Shown here: one piece after another, positions 63,500 to 64,000 of the stretch
Layout: each line of letters starts with the position of its first letter
How positions within the stretch are numbered: position 1 is the first letter of the stretch
The notes under the pieces: model-generated
The model's input: only the letters and a program-made list of their open reading frames with translations
Told to the model about the DNA's origin: nothing
Databases searched by the model: none
Assembly (NCBI RefSeq): GCF_018636735.1
Contig: NZ_CP045200.1
Coordinates: forward strand, 868,001-932,000
Source: Erythrobacter sp. 3-20A1M
GTDB lineage: Bacteria > Pseudomonadota > Alphaproteobacteria > Sphingomonadales > Sphingomonadaceae
Direction of reading: 5' to 3'
Length of the DNA: 64,000 bases
Position numbers and translations under genes: made by a program

Positions 63500-64000
63500 A
63501 TGGCAACCACTAGGCCGATCCGCGGTCTGCGCGACTGGCTGATCCATCGTCTGACCGCGAATTACTGGTCGCTTGCACTGTGCGCGGTGCTCAGCGCGCC
63601 CGTGGTTTTCGCCGCGACGCTGTTGCTCGATCGTCACGGCGCGACCGATTGGTTGCTCGATCACGACCTGTCGCCGGTCGCCAGCGCGGATACGGCGAAG
63701 GATGTCGCAGGTGTGATCGCGGCGGTGGACGCGGCCTTCATCACGCTCTATTTCTCGATCTCGCTGCTGGTGCTGACGCTGGCGGCGAGCAGCCTGGGCG
63801 TGCGGCTGGTGGATCGCTGGCTCAGCCGCCCGCTGGTGCGGGTTTCCATCGCCGGGCTGTCGTTCAGCCTCGTCTACACCGTGCTCAACCAGCTCGCGAT
63901 CGATGCCGAAACGCAGCTGACCGACGTGCCGCTCCTGACCCTTATGGGTTCGGTCGTCCTGCTGCTCGTCAACATCGCGATGCTGGCGGTGGCTCTGAAC
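63500..64000 (+). CDS. DUF2254-like predicted membrane protein, 3' end cut off
   Basis: From ATG 63500 the frame stays open to the window edge (167 codons visible). It starts MATTRPIRGLRDWLIHRLTA, with membrane segments near 'LALCAVLSAPVVFAATLLL', 'LYFSISLLVLTLAASSLGV' and 'LMGSVVLLLVNIAMLAVAL'. The segment 'VIAAVDAAFITLYFSISLLV' resembles DUF2254. The function is unknown. It follows nadA by 80 bp. Confidence 0.7.
   Translation, partial: MATTRPIRGLRDWLIHRLTANYWSLALCAVLSAPVVFAATLLLDRHGATDWLLDHDLSPVASADTAKDVAGVIAAVDAAFITLYFSISLLVLTLAASSLGVRLVDRWLSRPLVRVSIAGLSFSLVYTVLNQLAIDAETQLTDVPLLTLMGSVVLLLVNIAMLAVALN

Overview
The window is a dense, high-GC (about two-thirds G+C by eye) chromosomal segment of an alphaproteobacterium. 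Order Sphingomonadales, probably family Erythrobacteraceae, fits best. The pointers are a carotenoid hydroxylase (crtZ), a complete Entner-Doudoroff operon, an EI-Ntr (ptsP), the alphaproteobacterial F1-ATPase inhibitor family DUF1476, a DUF1465 (RcdA-like) protein and overall codon use. The genus cannot be named from the sequence alone. No rRNA, tRNA, CRISPR array, prophage or intact insertion sequence was seen; this is mostly core chromosome.

Layout. 1-9 kb: the end of an RNA methyltransferase, an exported protein of unknown function, an HTH orphan, an aldo/keto reductase divergent from a TetR regulator, a DUF2975/XRE pair, a two-gene ABC system and rmuC. An A+T-richer patch with a very small gene and a Cys-rich copper-binding four-helix protein follows. 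9-20 kb: translation and repair genes (def, recR, fmt-truA, rbfA) and the minus-strand operon rimP-nusA-ylxR-infB. 20-24.5 kb: pspF divergent from a sigma-54-driven phage-shock operon. That operon holds pspA, pspB, pspC and then an unusual run of five further small membrane-anchored, PspB-like coiled-coil proteins and one small membrane protein. 24.5-33 kb: sufE, a YbaN protein, a TonB-dependent receptor, crtZ, a thioesterase, leuC-(small gene)-leuD, a quinone reductase, DUF1476, bolA and grxD. 33-41 kb: serS, surE, an NlpD-like protein, a potassium channel, rimO, YjbQ and a diguanylate cyclase. 42-50.5 kb: transglutaminase-like protein, then zwf-edd-glk-eda and a divergent phosphoenolpyruvate-carboxylase-like gene, all tightly overlapping. 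50.5-64 kb: a decayed L,D-transpeptidase remnant, tilS, cpoB, a RodZ-like gene, ptsP, two divergent YdcH genes, DUF1465, glpK, an MBL hydrolase, DUF4230, a BCCT transporter, nadA and a cut-off DUF2254 gene.

How it works together. The zwf-edd-glk-eda-ppc order makes one transcription unit that takes glucose to pyruvate by the Entner-Doudoroff route and ends in a predicted anaplerotic enzyme. The psp region is the most distinctive system: six proteins in a row share the PspB plan of an N-terminal membrane helix followed by a coiled coil with an 'LxxRxxxLERI' core, under one PspF-type enhancer-dependent promoter. Two core genes (infB and the ppc-like gene) each carry one apparent single-base deletion that breaks the frame, which most simply means base-level errors in the assembly. 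Two copies of an approximately 90-bp inverted-repeat element lie in promoter or intergenic gaps (recR/fmt and serS/surE).
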